This document shows, in pieces, positions 18,053 to 26,842 of a stretch of 37,371 nucleotides of DNA. This stretch comes from Magnetovibrio sp. (GTDB lineage Bacteria > Pseudomonadota > Alphaproteobacteria > Rhodospirillales > Casp-alpha2). The notes under the pieces are model-generated. The model searched no databases. It was not told the DNA's origin and saw only the letters and a list, made by a program, of their open reading frames with translations. Each line of letters begins with the position of its first letter. The stretch's first letter is position 1. The DNA is taken from NCBI GenBank assembly GCA_002709525.1, contig PARE01000003.1, forward strand, positions 1 through 37,371. Reading direction: 5' to 3'. A program made the translations under genes and the position numbers.

Positions 18053-18553
18053 ATGAGCGACGCGCGCACCATCATCCGCACCGCTGATATCTGTGACGAT
18101 TACGAGTTTGAAGTCCGAGTATGCAATTTGCAGTTCCGCGATTTTGCCGCGCGCGAGGACTTCCATGGCGAAGTGGTGACCTTTTCCACCTTTGAGTCTA
18201 ACAAGGGGATCATGGACTTGATCAACCAAGGTGGCAAAGGCAAAGTTCTGATCATCGACGGTCGTGGCTCAGCTCGCCGAGCTCTCTGCGGCGGCAACAT
18301 TGCCACCGACGCGCAAGCGGCGGGCTGGGCAGGGCTGATCTTCCACGGCGCTATCCGCGACAGTCATGAATTCGCGGATCTAGATTTCGGCGTCAAAGCA
18401 ACGCATGTTACCGCCATGCGGCCCTTTCGCGGCAACGACGCCGGACGCGCGAACATCACCCTCAACATCGGTGGCATCCAAATCTGCCCGGGCGACTACT
18501 GTTACGCAGACCGCGACTGTGTGATCATCCTTGATAATCCTGTGCACGAGTAG
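18053..18553 (+). CDS. RraA-family protein with an aldolase-type motif
   Basis: A 166-residue protein close in length and sequence pattern to E. coli RraA, the RNase E inhibitor (shared: ELCD/DICD start, GRGKVLIIDG-like core, GDYCYAD end). However, it keeps Gly81, then exactly 20 residues, then Arg102-Asp103 and Glu106 (HGAIRDSHE), the G-x20-R-D-x2-E/D arrangement known from HMG/CHA-type class II pyruvate aldolases; E. coli RraA has Gln where Asp103 is. Its partner gene 11 bases downstream makes 2-oxo acids. I therefore consider aldolase or oxaloacetate-decarboxylase activity at least as likely as RNase E regulation. Confidence 0.85.
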   Translation: MSDARTIIRTADICDDYEFEVRVCNLQFRDFAAREDFHGEVVTFSTFESNKGIMDLINQGGKGKVLIIDGRGSARRALCGGNIATDAQAAGWAGLIFHGAIRDSHEFADLDFGVKATHVTAMRPFRGNDAGRANITLNIGGIQICPGDYCYADRDCVIILDNPVHE

Positions 18554-18564
18554 GTTCAGAGACA

Positions 18565-19689
18565 ATGGCCGAACAGAGAGAAAATTTCGAGATCGATTTA
18601 CCTAACGTGGAACTGCAAGACTACGAAACCTTGCACGAGTTCGCCAAGGCGGCAAAGACGAAGTTGGACCAAAACAGCTGGGACTATCTTTTTGGCGCGG
18701 CCTACACGGAGACCACCTGCCGACGCAATCGCCAAGCCCTTGATAGCACGGCCTTCCGACCGCGTGTGCTGCGCAACGTAGAGCATGTGGACGCAAGCGC
18801 CCAATTCCTGGGTCAGAAACTCCGCCTACCAGTAGTTTTGGCACCTATCGGGTCCATGCAGGACTTTGATGTTGAGGCCGGCGCGGGCCCGACCAAAGCA
18901 GCGGCCGAGTTTGGTTGTTTGCATATGCTGAGCTCCGTCTGTGCGCCTGGCCTTGAGGCCGTGGCCGCTGCCGCACCAAACCATCCCAAGATTTTCCAAC
19001 TCTATGTACGCGGTGATGCCAACTTCGTTGATGACCATGTAAAACGAGCGTTGGATAACGGCTACATTGCCTTCGCTTTTACAGTCGATCTGGATTACTA
19101 CTCCAAGCGAGAGCGCGACCTAGCTAAACGCTACGTGACCACCGGCCGGCGCCTTGCCGGTTATAACGAAGACCATCAAATGCGTTTCAGTTGGGACGAT
19201 GTGAAGCGTGTCCAGGACAAATTCGATATTCCAATTATTCTAAAGGGTATTGCCACGGCTGAGGATGCCCATGCATGTGTCGAAAATGGGATCGACGTAA
19301 TCTATGTATCCAACCACGGAGGCCGACAACTGGACCACGGACGCGGCGGTCTGGATGTATTATCCGAGGTTGTCACGGCCGCGGATGGTAAGGCCAAGGT
19401 TATGTTGGACGGCGGCATTATGCGCGGTGCCGACTTGGTGAAAGCCATGGCGCTAGGCGCCGACGCGGTGGGCATGGGACGATTCCAAGGCATGGCCATC
19501 GCTGCTGGCGGTGCCCCGGCTCTGGTCCGCGCATTAGAGCTCTTGGAAGACGAGGTCCGCGCGGCGCTCGGCATGCTTGGCGTTACCAGCTACGCAGAGC
19601 TGGACGCCTCGTATCTTCATCCAAATGCCGTCGAGGTACGTGAGCCGCACGTTTTGAGTTGTTTTCCTCTTATAGAGGAAGGCTACTAA
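18565..19689 (+). CDS. FMN-dependent alpha-hydroxy-acid oxidase/dehydrogenase
   Basis: A TIM-barrel flavoenzyme of 374 residues that oxidises an (S)-2-hydroxy acid to the 2-oxo acid. The family signature SNHGGRQLD contains the catalytic His251 and Arg254. Further FMN-site features are PVVLAPIGS, FQLYVRGD, IILKGIATAEDA and the C-terminal VMLDGGIMRGADLVKAMALGADAVGMGR (quoted in part only: DGGIMRGAD). There is no membrane segment in the usual insertion loop, so it is probably soluble. The substrate is not predictable (lactate, glycolate, mandelate or larger acids). It is translated with the RraA-like gene 11 bases upstream. Confidence 0.92.
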   Translation: MAEQRENFEIDLPNVELQDYETLHEFAKAAKTKLDQNSWDYLFGAAYTETTCRRNRQALDSTAFRPRVLRNVEHVDASAQFLGQKLRLPVVLAPIGSMQDFDVEAGAGPTKAAAEFGCLHMLSSVCAPGLEAVAAAAPNHPKIFQLYVRGDANFVDDHVKRALDNGYIAFAFTVDLDYYSKRERDLAKRYVTTGRRLAGYNEDHQMRFSWDDVKRVQDKFDIPIILKGIATAEDAHACVENGIDVIYVSNHGGRQLDHGRGGLDVLSEVVTAADGKAKVMLDGGIMRGADLVKAMALGADAVGMGRFQGMAIAAGGAPALVRALELLEDEVRAALGMLGVTSYAELDASYLHPNAVEVREPHVLSCFPLIEEGY

Positions 19690-19751
19690 TCCGCTTCACG
19701 CCCTGCGATGAGAACAGCGAGAGCCAGTGCCCGCCTTTCAGACCACGGCTT

Positions 19752-20483
19752 TCAACTGCGCACAGCGCCATCAACCACAAATTCATGACCGGAACAGTAG
19801 GCCGCGTCATCGGAGGCGAGGAATAGAACCAAGCGAGCGACCTCGGTGGCGTCAGCCATCCGGCCCAAAGGCACTTTGTCAGCCAGCGTTTCGCGGAGCG
19901 ATCCGAACTCATCGAGCATCTAGGTATCAATGAACCCCGGGTGCACTGAGTTTACTCGAATACCCGATGGGCCAAGCTCGACGGCGGCAGATTTGCTCAT
20001 ACCTCGAATTGCCCACTTGGTCGCCGAATATGCGTGGGCCTGAGCCGAAGCCACTAGCCCAGCAATAGAGGAGATATTCACTATCGCCCCGCTACGCTGT
20101 TCCTTCATCACTGGCGCTACCGTACGCATTCCCAAGAAAACTCCCGTCTGATTGATGGCTACCAGTTCATTCCAGACAGCTAGTGGCGTCTCCTCCAATC
20201 CGAGAACGCGAAAAATCCCCGCGTTGTTAACCAAGACATCGATGCGTCTATATCGATCAACCACATCCCCGACCACTCGGACCCAGGCCTCTTCTGACGC
20301 TACGTCATGTGCCATAAATTGGCATGATGCGCCCAACCGCTGAGCTGTGGCTTCACCTCCTTCAATGTCCACATCAGTGATTACGACCTGCGCGCCAGCG
20401 GCTATGAACAATTCCGCTTCGGCAGCACCCTGACCGTGGGCACCGCCCGTAACGACAGCAATCTTATTGTCGAGGCGGTTCAT
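19752..20483 (-). pseudogene. SDR-family dehydrogenase interrupted by one amber codon
   Basis: A classical short-chain dehydrogenase: NAD-binding TGGAHGQGA near residue 12, NNAG at 86-89, catalytic Ser in NISSIAG and Tyr152-xxx-Lys156 (YSATK). Codon 188, right after HPGFIDT, is TAG (19920-19922). The same frame continues with MLDEFGSLRETLADKVPLGR and ends VVDGAVRS at 19752, so the intact gene would encode about 243 residues, normal for the family. No frameshift is needed. The start at 20483 has GGGAG 8 bases upstream. It may be a recent pseudogene, a sequencing error, or a readthrough case. It is the last gene of a three-gene minus-strand operon. Confidence 0.85.
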
Positions 20484-20533
20484 AGTCAGCACTCCCATCC
20501 GTTAGTGTCGTTCGTTAGAGCTCGACCCTAATC

Positions 20534-21397
20534 TCAGGGCTCATCTCGAAGATGCCTGTATACCATGGTAATGTCGGAACCCGGAAGGGCGTCGTTGGTT
20601 TTGTCCCAGACTTCGGTGATTGCTTCAGCAATCTTAGTTGGCGTGCCTGCTTCCCGAGCATTGTCGACAAACAAGTTCACATCCTTTGTCAACAACGCCG
20701 TAGCAAAACCCGCATCGAAGGTCTCTGTTAGTATGCGCCTCGGGAACTTGTCCGCCGTTGCCGTATTCTGACCGGTCGAAACATTAACAACATCCAGTAT
20801 GGTTTTCATGTCGATGCCTTGCGACAGGCCATACAGTACTGCTTCAGTGCTGGCCACCATGGCAGTCCCAGAAAGGAAGTTGTTCAAGATCTTGACGGCC
20901 TGCCCCTGACCCGGTTCCTCACCAACATGGAAAACGTTTTTGGTGAACCCACTCAGCACATCTTGGTGAAGGTCCACCTCAGCTTTGGGCCCGGCAAGCA
21001 TGATTGTGATGGTTCCAGCGCGGGCACCTGCCTGGCCGCCACTGACCGGGGCGTCAATGTAGGTGATGCCAGCCGCTTTGCATCGGGCATTGGCCTCGCG
21101 CGCAGCAGCGGGACCGATAGTAGAGAGGTCGATGATCACGGAGGTACGACGGTCCACGCTTGCGATGATCTCGTTGACAACGATCAGCGACACCTCTCCG
21201 TCGGGAACCGAGAAGAACACCGTGTCCGCGATACGGGCCACATCGGCAGCGTCCGCTCCCAACTGAGTACTCTCCGGGGCTAAACCTTGTGTTCCGGCCT
21301 TGTCGTACACCGTGAGCGGGAAGCCATTGGCAGCAATGTTCCCTGCCATAGGTCCACCCATTTGGCCGAGGCCAATAAAACCAAATTGTTCAGGCAT
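20534..21397 (-). CDS. Beta-hydroxyacid dehydrogenase (3-hydroxyisobutyrate / tartronate-semialdehyde type)
   Basis: An NAD(P)-dependent oxidoreductase of 287 residues that interconverts a beta-hydroxy acid and its semialdehyde. The dinucleotide fold GFIGLGQMGGPMAGN is at the N-terminus, the substrate-binding DAPVSGGQAGARAGT is around residues 115-129, and catalytic Lys169 sits in GQAVKILNN. The start at 21397 lies 5 bases after the upstream stop with AGGGTGA as ribosome site; GTG at 21406 is possible and would overlap. It lies between the carboxymuconolactone decarboxylase-like gene and the broken SDR, suggesting a route that makes or uses small aldehydes or hydroxy acids. Confidence 0.92.
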   Translation of the reverse strand: MPEQFGFIGLGQMGGPMAGNIAANGFPLTVYDKAGTQGLAPESTQLGADAADVARIADTVFFSVPDGEVSLIVVNEIIASVDRRTSVIIDLSTIGPAAAREANARCKAAGITYIDAPVSGGQAGARAGTITIMLAGPKAEVDLHQDVLSGFTKNVFHVGEEPGQGQAVKILNNFLSGTAMVASTEAVLYGLSQGIDMKTILDVVNVSTGQNTATADKFPRRILTETFDAGFATALLTKDVNLFVDNAREAGTPTKIAEAITEVWDKTNDALPGSDITMVYRHLRDEP

Positions 21398-21402
21398 CAC
21401 GA

Positions 21403-21804
21403 TCACCCTGGATCCATTGTCGAGGTGTCGATGTTCATGTCTTCCAAAACTTCGCGGGCGTTGCGGAAAGCTTCAACACCAGCCGGAATACCGCAATAAA
21501 CGGCAATTTGAATTAGCACCTCACGCAATTCCTCTAAGGTCAGACCATTGTTGATTGCGCCCCGGAAATGTAATTTGAATTCCTGCGACTTGCCGAGTGC
21601 CGCGAGCATTCCAAGATTAAGAATAGAGCGGTCCCTGCGCTCTAAGACACCGCGACCCCAGGTTCCACCCCAACAATATTCAGTGACGATCTGTTGAAAA
21701 TCGCGATTAAAATTATCCGCCCCCGCGACGGCCCTTTCAACATATTCCGGCCCCAAAACCTCAGTCCGTTCCTTTAATCCAGCATCGTATTGATCGCTTG
21801 TCAT
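21403..21804 (-). CDS. Carboxymuconolactone decarboxylase family protein (PcaC-like)
   Basis: A 133-residue all-helical protein resembling gamma-carboxymuconolactone decarboxylase of the protocatechuate pathway. The signature LHFRGAINNGLTLEELREVL with the following IQIAVYCGIPAGVEAF is clear. No other ring-cleavage genes are in the window, so the substrate could be another lactone or acid; many family members also act as peroxidases, but the CxxC typical of AhpD is absent. A GGAG ribosome site precedes the ATG. It is first in a minus-strand operon, divergent from the peptide importer. Confidence 0.9.
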   Translation of the reverse strand: MTSDQYDAGLKERTEVLGPEYVERAVAGADNFNRDFQQIVTEYCWGGTWGRGVLERRDRSILNLGMLAALGKSQEFKLHFRGAINNGLTLEELREVLIQIAVYCGIPAGVEAFRNAREVLEDMNIDTSTMDPG

Positions 21805-22058
21805 CGGGCTTCTCCTCGCTCCGCTGATGGGATGATTGGGATATAACTCGCTTTCATAATGAGTCCAAACAGAGCCTATTTCAAAACACCAAAATTAAGG
21901 TCTGGAGCAGATCCACTCTGTGAAACGCTAAGCATAGGAATTTTCTCAATTATATGTTGTAAAACGACGATCCGCGAACCATTTGACATCGGCGAAGACG
22001 AACTCTACGGTCATGCAAATTGTGCGATAGAACGCCCTAAAATTGGGCCGGCACGAAA

Positions 22059-22064
22059 GGGAGG
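22059..22064 (+). promoter_or_regulatory. Strong ribosome binding site that fixes a TTG start
   Basis: GGGAGG lies 4 bases before TTG 22069. The open frame continues upstream to 21859, but the protein similarity to importer ATPases begins at LLEIDRL right after this TTG. The site therefore decides the start of the ATPase gene. Confidence 0.75.
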
Positions 22065-22068
22065 TTCA

Positions 22069-23067
22069 TTGGCGACTCTACTCGAGATCGACCGACTTAA
22101 GACGCAGTTTTTTACGTCTGCAGGCGTTGTCAAAGCCGTCGACGGTGTGTCTTACACAGTTGACGAAGGCGAAACGGTGGCGGTCGTTGGGGAGTCAGGC
22201 TGTGGCAAGTCAGTTACAGCTATGTCCATACTTCGCCTCATTCCTTGGCCACCAGGTAAAATCACCGATGGCGAGATCCGGTTCGCAGGTAGGGACTTGT
22301 TGGCGCTCTCGGAAGAAGAAATGCGAAATGTCCGTGGCAAGGATATTTCAATGATATTCCAAGAGCCAATGACGTCATTGAACCCGGTACTTTCCATCGG
22401 CATGCAGCTTACTGAGACCATGCTGGCGCACACCGATATATCTGAAGAAGACGCTTACAAACGCGCGGTAGACCTTCTGGGTATGGTTGGCATCTCTGAA
22501 CCAGAACGCCGGTTAGCGCAGTATCCGCATCACCTCTCAGGTGGCATGCGCCAACGTGTTATGATTGCTATGGCACTATCATGCGAGCCAAAGTTGATAA
22601 TCGCCGATGAGCCAACGACGGCCTTAGACGTCACGATCCAGGCGCAAATTCTTGAACTCATGAAAAATTTGACCCGCGATCTCGGTGTGGCAATGATCAT
22701 CATCACTCACAATTTGGGCGTAGTCGCGCGTTACGCAGATCGTGTGAACGTGATGTACGCGGGAAAGATCATTGAGAGCGGAACCGCCGCTGACATTTAT
22801 TATCGTCCGCATCACCCGTATACGCTCGCACTTCTGAAATCCGTGCCGCGTATGGACCAGCAGCGCCAGGCGCAATTGGATCCGGTTGAGGGCCAACCTC
22901 CAGATTTAACAATGTTAGATGAAGGCTGCGCTTTCCGGCCACGTTGCCGGTTTGCGACTGAGGAATGTGCTCATAGCTTCCCGTCTCTGGAGACATTCGC
23001 TGACGGCCATGCTACAGCATGCTTTCACATGGATCGAGTTGCTGCGAGCATGAAGGAGGCCTCATGA
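22069..23067 (+). CDS. Peptide ABC importer ATPase, OppD/DppD type
   Basis: The first of two ATPases powering a dipeptide/oligopeptide importer. The 332 residues show Walker [10 protein letters not shown]-loop [11 protein letters not shown], signature LSGGMRQR, Walker [13 protein letters not shown], the switch His in ITHNLG, and the C-terminal oligopeptide/dipeptide extension with the Cys pattern [14 protein letters not shown]. The start is TTG. The gene ends in an ATGA overlap with the second ATPase. The order ATPase-ATPase-binding protein-permeases differs from the common Opp/Dpp order but is a known variant. Confidence 0.95.
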   Translation: MATLLEIDRLKTQFFTSAGVVKAVDGVSYTVDEGETVAVVGESGCGKSVTAMSILRLIPWPPGKITDGEIRFAGRDLLALSEEEMRNVRGKDISMIFQEPMTSLNPVLSIGMQLTETMLAHTDISEEDAYKRAVDLLGMVGISEPERRLAQYPHHLSGGMRQRVMIAMALSCEPKLIIADEPTTALDVTIQAQILELMKNLTRDLGVAMIIITHNLGVVARYADRVNVMYAGKIIESGTAADIYYRPHHPYTLALLKSVPRMDQQRQAQLDPVEGQPPDLTMLDEGCAFRPRCRFATEECAHSFPSLETFADGHATACFHMDRVAASMKEAS

Positions 23068-24098
23068 GCCCGCCTAACGAAGCTGTCGCGCGTGACGATG
23101 CCCAATTTCGCGGCGTGCCAACAGACGATGTGTTGATCGACGTAAAGAACTTGAAAATGCACTTTCCAGTCACGGAGGGCGTTTTTATTCAAAGCGTGAT
23201 CGCGCACGTGAAGGCCGTCGATGGCGTCAGTTTCAAAATTATGAAGGGCGAAACCCTCGGTTTAGTAGGGGAGTCTGGTTGCGGCAAGACCACAACGGGT
23301 CGTTGCATTCTCAAACTGGAAGACCCAACCAGTGGCGAAATCATCTTTCACGGCCAGGACCTCATGGACCTAGACAACCAAGAGATGATTGAGATTAGGA
23401 AGAAAATCCAGGTGATTTTCCAAGATCCGTTCAGCTCACTGAACCCACGTATGAAGATTGGTGAGATTATTTCAGAACCTATGCGAGTTCACGACATCAT
23501 CTCGGATGAGGAAGCCCGCAACGATCGGGTTGTCGAACTGCTGACCACATGCGGCTTGAAGGCCAACTTCGCCGACCGTTATCCCCACGAGATGTCCGGT
23601 GGCCAACGCCAGCGAGTAGGCATCGCCCGGGCCTTAGCCATGAATCCAGAGTTCATCATCTGCGACGAGGCGGTCTCCGCTCTAGACGTGTCAATTCAGG
23701 CCCAGGTTGTAAACCTTCTAGAAGATCTCCGCGAGGAATTCGGCCTTACATACTTGTTTATCTCACACGATCTTAGTGTAGTGCGTCACATTTCGCATCG
23801 TGTCGCGGTGATGTACCTGGGGCACATGGTAGAATTGGCGGAGTGCGACGAGTTGTTTGACAACCCGCTGCATCCCTATACTCGTGCGCTCCTAGAGGCT
23901 GTGCCAATTCCGGACCCGGATTTGGAGAATGGCCGCGCACACAAGATCATAAAAGGAGAGATCCCAAGCCCCATCAATCCGCCTTCTGGCTGCGTGTTCC
24001 ATCCGCGCTGCCCTTTGGCACACGACGGGTGCAAAAAGGAATTTCCCGAGTTTCGGGAAGTGAAGCCAGGTCACTGGGTGGCCTGCACGGAAGTGTGA
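23064..24098 (+). CDS. Peptide ABC importer ATPase, OppF/DppF type
   Basis: The second ATPase of the importer, 344 residues. Motifs: Walker [11 protein letters not shown]-loop [11 protein letters not shown], signature MSGGQRQR, Walker [13 protein letters not shown], His switch ISHDLS, and C-terminal [14 protein letters not shown]. The start at 23064 has AAGGAGG directly upstream, inside the end of the first ATPase gene, so translation is coupled. An in-frame upstream extension to 23019 is not supported. Confidence 0.95.
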   Translation: MSPPNEAVARDDAQFRGVPTDDVLIDVKNLKMHFPVTEGVFIQSVIAHVKAVDGVSFKIMKGETLGLVGESGCGKTTTGRCILKLEDPTSGEIIFHGQDLMDLDNQEMIEIRKKIQVIFQDPFSSLNPRMKIGEIISEPMRVHDIISDEEARNDRVVELLTTCGLKANFADRYPHEMSGGQRQRVGIARALAMNPEFIICDEAVSALDVSIQAQVVNLLEDLREEFGLTYLFISHDLSVVRHISHRVAVMYLGHMVELAECDELFDNPLHPYTRALLEAVPIPDPDLENGRAHKIIKGEIPSPINPPSGCVFHPRCPLAHDGCKKEFPEFREVKPGHWVACTEV

Positions 24099-24117
24099 CT
24101 CGCCCAAATTTCAGGCG

Positions 24118-24149
24118 TTGCATGCAAAAATGGAACTTGGAAGTTCCAT
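24118..24149. repeat. Two palindromes upstream of the binding-protein gene
   Basis: TTGCATGCAA (24118-24127) is a perfect 10-base palindrome. It is followed at once by ATGGAACTT and AAGTTCCAT, 9-base arms around GG (24130-24149). They lie in the 75-base gap between the second ATPase and the binding protein, 24 bases before its start. They may act as an operator or as an mRNA processing or stabilising hairpin that raises binding-protein levels. There is no T-run, so a terminator is unlikely. Confidence 0.45.
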
Positions 24150-24173
24150 GGTTAACTGGGAAGGAGAGTTAAA

Positions 24174-25778
24174 ATGACCCATCTGACCACCAAACTGGCG
24201 CTGACAGCCCTTATCGGGGTTGGTCTCGTTATCGGCAGTCATGCCGAGGCGGCGCCAAAGAGCGGCGGCGTGCTCAACTACGTCGTTGGCTCCAAGATCC
24301 CGTCTTATGACGGGCACGTCGAATCGACATTCGGAATGATCCATCCGATCCGTCCATTCTACTCAACGTTGATACGCGTCAATCCAAGCAACCCTGCCGA
24401 CCCGTCAGACTTTGTCTGTGACGTTTGTGAAGGCGAGGTGCCAAAAGGCGAAGAGGGTGGCACCAAGTTCACTTTTAAAATTCGCAAGGATGTAAAATTC
24501 CATGACGGCACGCCTATGACGGCGCATGACGTGAAAGCCACCATGGATAAGATCGTGTTCCCACCGAAAGGTGTTGCGAGTAATCGTAAAGCTTTCTTCC
24601 GGGCCGTAGAGTCTATCACGGCCGACAACGACTATCAGGTAACTTTCAAGCTGAAGTTCCCGACGGGAACCTTCATTCCAGCCTTGGCTTTGCCGTTCAA
24701 CTTCATCTATGCGAAGAAGGATTTGGATGCCCACGGTTATCAGTGGCACAAAAAGAACATCAACGGCACCGGTCCGTTCAAGTTTGTGCAACACCAAAAG
24801 GGTTCTTTCGTAGAGGGCGTGAAAAACCCCAACTACCACTTTAAGGGGCAGCCCTACCTGGATGGCATCAAGGCCATTTCCGCGCCAAAACTAGCCGTTC
24901 GCGTGCAAGCTATCCGCGGTGATCGTGCCGCGATTGAATTCCGTGGTTTTCCGCCAAAACACCGCGACGATCTCGTCAAAGCGTTGGGCGACAAGATCAC
25001 GGTGCAAGAAAGTGACTGGAACTGCGTCTTGATGATGACGCCGAACCACAAAGTCAAACCCTTCGATGACGTCCGCGTTCGCCGGGCCCTTACGCTGGCT
25101 ATTGACCGCTGGGGCGGGTCGAAATACCTCAGCCGTATCGCTATCGTGAAGACCGTTGGCGGCGTCGTGTACCCGAATCACGCTTTCGCGGCTACACAAG
25201 AAGAGCTGGTAAAGTTGGCCGGTTACTCGAAGGACATCAAGGCCAGCCGTGCACAGGCTAAAAAGCTTTTGAAAGAAGCTGGCGTTAACCTAAACTTCGA
25301 GCTGCATAACCGTGGCGTCGACCAACCTTACAAGGTGGTTGGCACCTGGTTGATCGACCAGTGGAAGAAAGGTCTGGGCGCGAAAGTGAAACAGCGCGTG
25401 CAACCTTCACCGCCGTTCTACGCGACTCTGCGTAAGAAGAAGGACTTTGAGGTGTCCATCGACTTTAACTGCCAATCGGTCATCAACCCGATTGCGGACA
25501 TTACCAAGTTTCTCTCTACCGCCGGGAACAACTACTCGCAGGGTGGTGACGCGAAAGCTGATGCAATCTATGCGAAGCTTGAAAAGTCCGCTGATCCAAA
25601 GGAACAGCGGGCCCTTATCCGTCAGTACGAAAAGCGCGTGATCGACGAAGCTATGGTCGCCGCAATCACCCTCTGGTGGTACAAAATCAACCCACACCGC
25701 TCCTATGTGAAGGGTTGGAAAATTGCGCCTAGCCACTACTTGAACCAGCACCTCGATAACGTCTGGCTGGAAAAGTAA
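24174..25778 (+). CDS. Peptide ABC importer periplasmic binding protein (SBP family 5)
   Basis: The solute receptor of the importer: 534 residues, with a signal peptide ending SHAEA before APKSGG (no lipobox Cys). Family 5 features include the N-terminal GGVLNYVVGS, the KFTFKIRKDVKFHDGTPMTA stretch where the bound backbone is held, NGTGPFKF, and VRRALTLAIDR. The high Lys content is unusual beside its acidic neighbours. An AAGGAG ribosome site precedes the ATG. The ligand cannot be predicted; dipeptides, modified peptides or other amides are possible. Confidence 0.95.
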   Translation: MTHLTTKLALTALIGVGLVIGSHAEAAPKSGGVLNYVVGSKIPSYDGHVESTFGMIHPIRPFYSTLIRVNPSNPADPSDFVCDVCEGEVPKGEEGGTKFTFKIRKDVKFHDGTPMTAHDVKATMDKIVFPPKGVASNRKAFFRAVESITADNDYQVTFKLKFPTGTFIPALALPFNFIYAKKDLDAHGYQWHKKNINGTGPFKFVQHQKGSFVEGVKNPNYHFKGQPYLDGIKAISAPKLAVRVQAIRGDRAAIEFRGFPPKHRDDLVKALGDKITVQESDWNCVLMMTPNHKVKPFDDVRVRRALTLAIDRWGGSKYLSRIAIVKTVGGVVYPNHAFAATQEELVKLAGYSKDIKASRAQAKKLLKEAGVNLNFELHNRGVDQPYKVVGTWLIDQWKKGLGAKVKQRVQPSPPFYATLRKKKDFEVSIDFNCQSVINPIADITKFLSTAGNNYSQGGDAKADAIYAKLEKSADPKEQRALIRQYEKRVIDEAMVAAITLWWYKINPHRSYVKGWKIAPSHYLNQHLDNVWLEK

Positions 25779-25798
25779 GAGAAGCCTAAGCATGGACC

Positions 25799-25828
25799 CC
25801 ACCCGCCGTCGTGATCGGCGGCGGGTGG
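25799..25828 (+). promoter_or_regulatory. Intercistronic GC-rich hairpin after the binding-protein gene
   Basis: CCACCCGCCG and CGGCGGGTGG form a perfect 10-base stem around a 10-base loop, 20 bases after the binding-protein stop and 32 before the first permease. There is no T-run, so it is more likely a 3' stabiliser or attenuator that keeps binding-protein mRNA more abundant than permease mRNA, as is common in ABC importer operons. Confidence 0.7.
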
Positions 25829-25860
25829 TTCCATGAAAATTAAGGGACCGGGAACTACCG

Positions 25861-26832
25861 ATGTCTAAGTATATTCTAAAGCGCTTATTGATGTTGATCC
25901 CGACGCTGATCGGCGCTGCTATTTTTGTTTTTTTCCTTTTACGCCTGGTCCCGGGCGATGTCTGCGAATTGCGTCTCGCTGGCACCGGCCTTTACGCAGA
26001 TCCGGCCGAGATCGCGCTTTGCCAGAAAAACCTTGGGTTAGATCAACCACTCATCGTTCAGTTTTTTGACTTCCTTTGGGGTTACGTTGTCTTTGACCTC
26101 GGCGATTCTATGTGGACCGGCTTCCCTATTGTTCATGAAATCGGCCTACGGTTCGAGCTCTCCTTGCAAGTGGCCATAATGGCTACAGCTGTCGCGGTCA
26201 TCATTGCCATTCCACTTGGCGTTATTTCCGCCGTCAAACAGGACACCTGGATCGACTATGTGGTCAGGACTTTCTCGATCGCTGGCATTGCCATGCCATC
26301 CTTTTGGCTCGGCATCCTAATCATCTTAGGCCTGTTGATATCGACACAGCATTTTCTGGGCGAGCCCTGGATGCCACCCATCGACTACGTGCCCATTTGG
26401 GAAGACCCCATGCGTAACCTGTCCCAGTTGATATGGCCGGCAGTGGCGACCGGATACCGCTACTCTGCCGTCGCAACACGGATGACACGGTCAGCACTTC
26501 TTGAGGTGCTGCGAGAAGATTATGTCCGCACGGCTCGCGCCAAGGGCCTCATAGAGAAAATCATCATCAACAGGCACGCGCTTAAAAATTCACTTTTGCC
26601 GGTTGTCACCATTATTGCTATTGAGTTCGCCTTTCTCATGGGCGGATTGGTGGTTACTGAACAGGTATTCAACTTGAACGGTCTGGGCAAGCTTTTCGTG
26701 GAGTCCGTAGGCAACCAAGACTTCAACATGACACAGCAGTTAGTCATGCTTGTGGTGGTCATCTTTGTATTCACCAATCTGTTTGTCGACGTGCTGTACG
26801 CGTGGTTAGACCCGCGTATTCGATACAGCTGA
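25861..26832 (+). CDS. Peptide ABC importer permease, DppB/OppB type
   Basis: A 323-residue inner-membrane channel subunit with six helices. The N-terminus is typical (KRLLMLIPTLIGAAIFVFFLLRLVPGD, cited in part: LIPTLIGAA), and the cytoplasmic EAA loop that docks the ATPase reads RTARAKGLIEKIIINRHAL. It pairs with the DppC-type permease 10 bases downstream. Confidence 0.95.
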   Translation: MSKYILKRLLMLIPTLIGAAIFVFFLLRLVPGDVCELRLAGTGLYADPAEIALCQKNLGLDQPLIVQFFDFLWGYVVFDLGDSMWTGFPIVHEIGLRFELSLQVAIMATAVAVIIAIPLGVISAVKQDTWIDYVVRTFSIAGIAMPSFWLGILIILGLLISTQHFLGEPWMPPIDYVPIWEDPMRNLSQLIWPAVATGYRYSAVATRMTRSALLEVLREDYVRTARAKGLIEKIIINRHALKNSLLPVVTIIAIEFAFLMGGLVVTEQVFNLNGLGKLFVESVGNQDFNMTQQLVMLVVVIFVFTNLFVDVLYAWLDPRIRYS

Positions 26833-26842
26833 GGATTTGGTT

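Noticed and set aside
21859-22068. 70-residue N-terminal extension of the first importer ATPase
   Set aside because: No similarity to the ATPase family. GGGAGG directly before TTG 22069 marks the real start.
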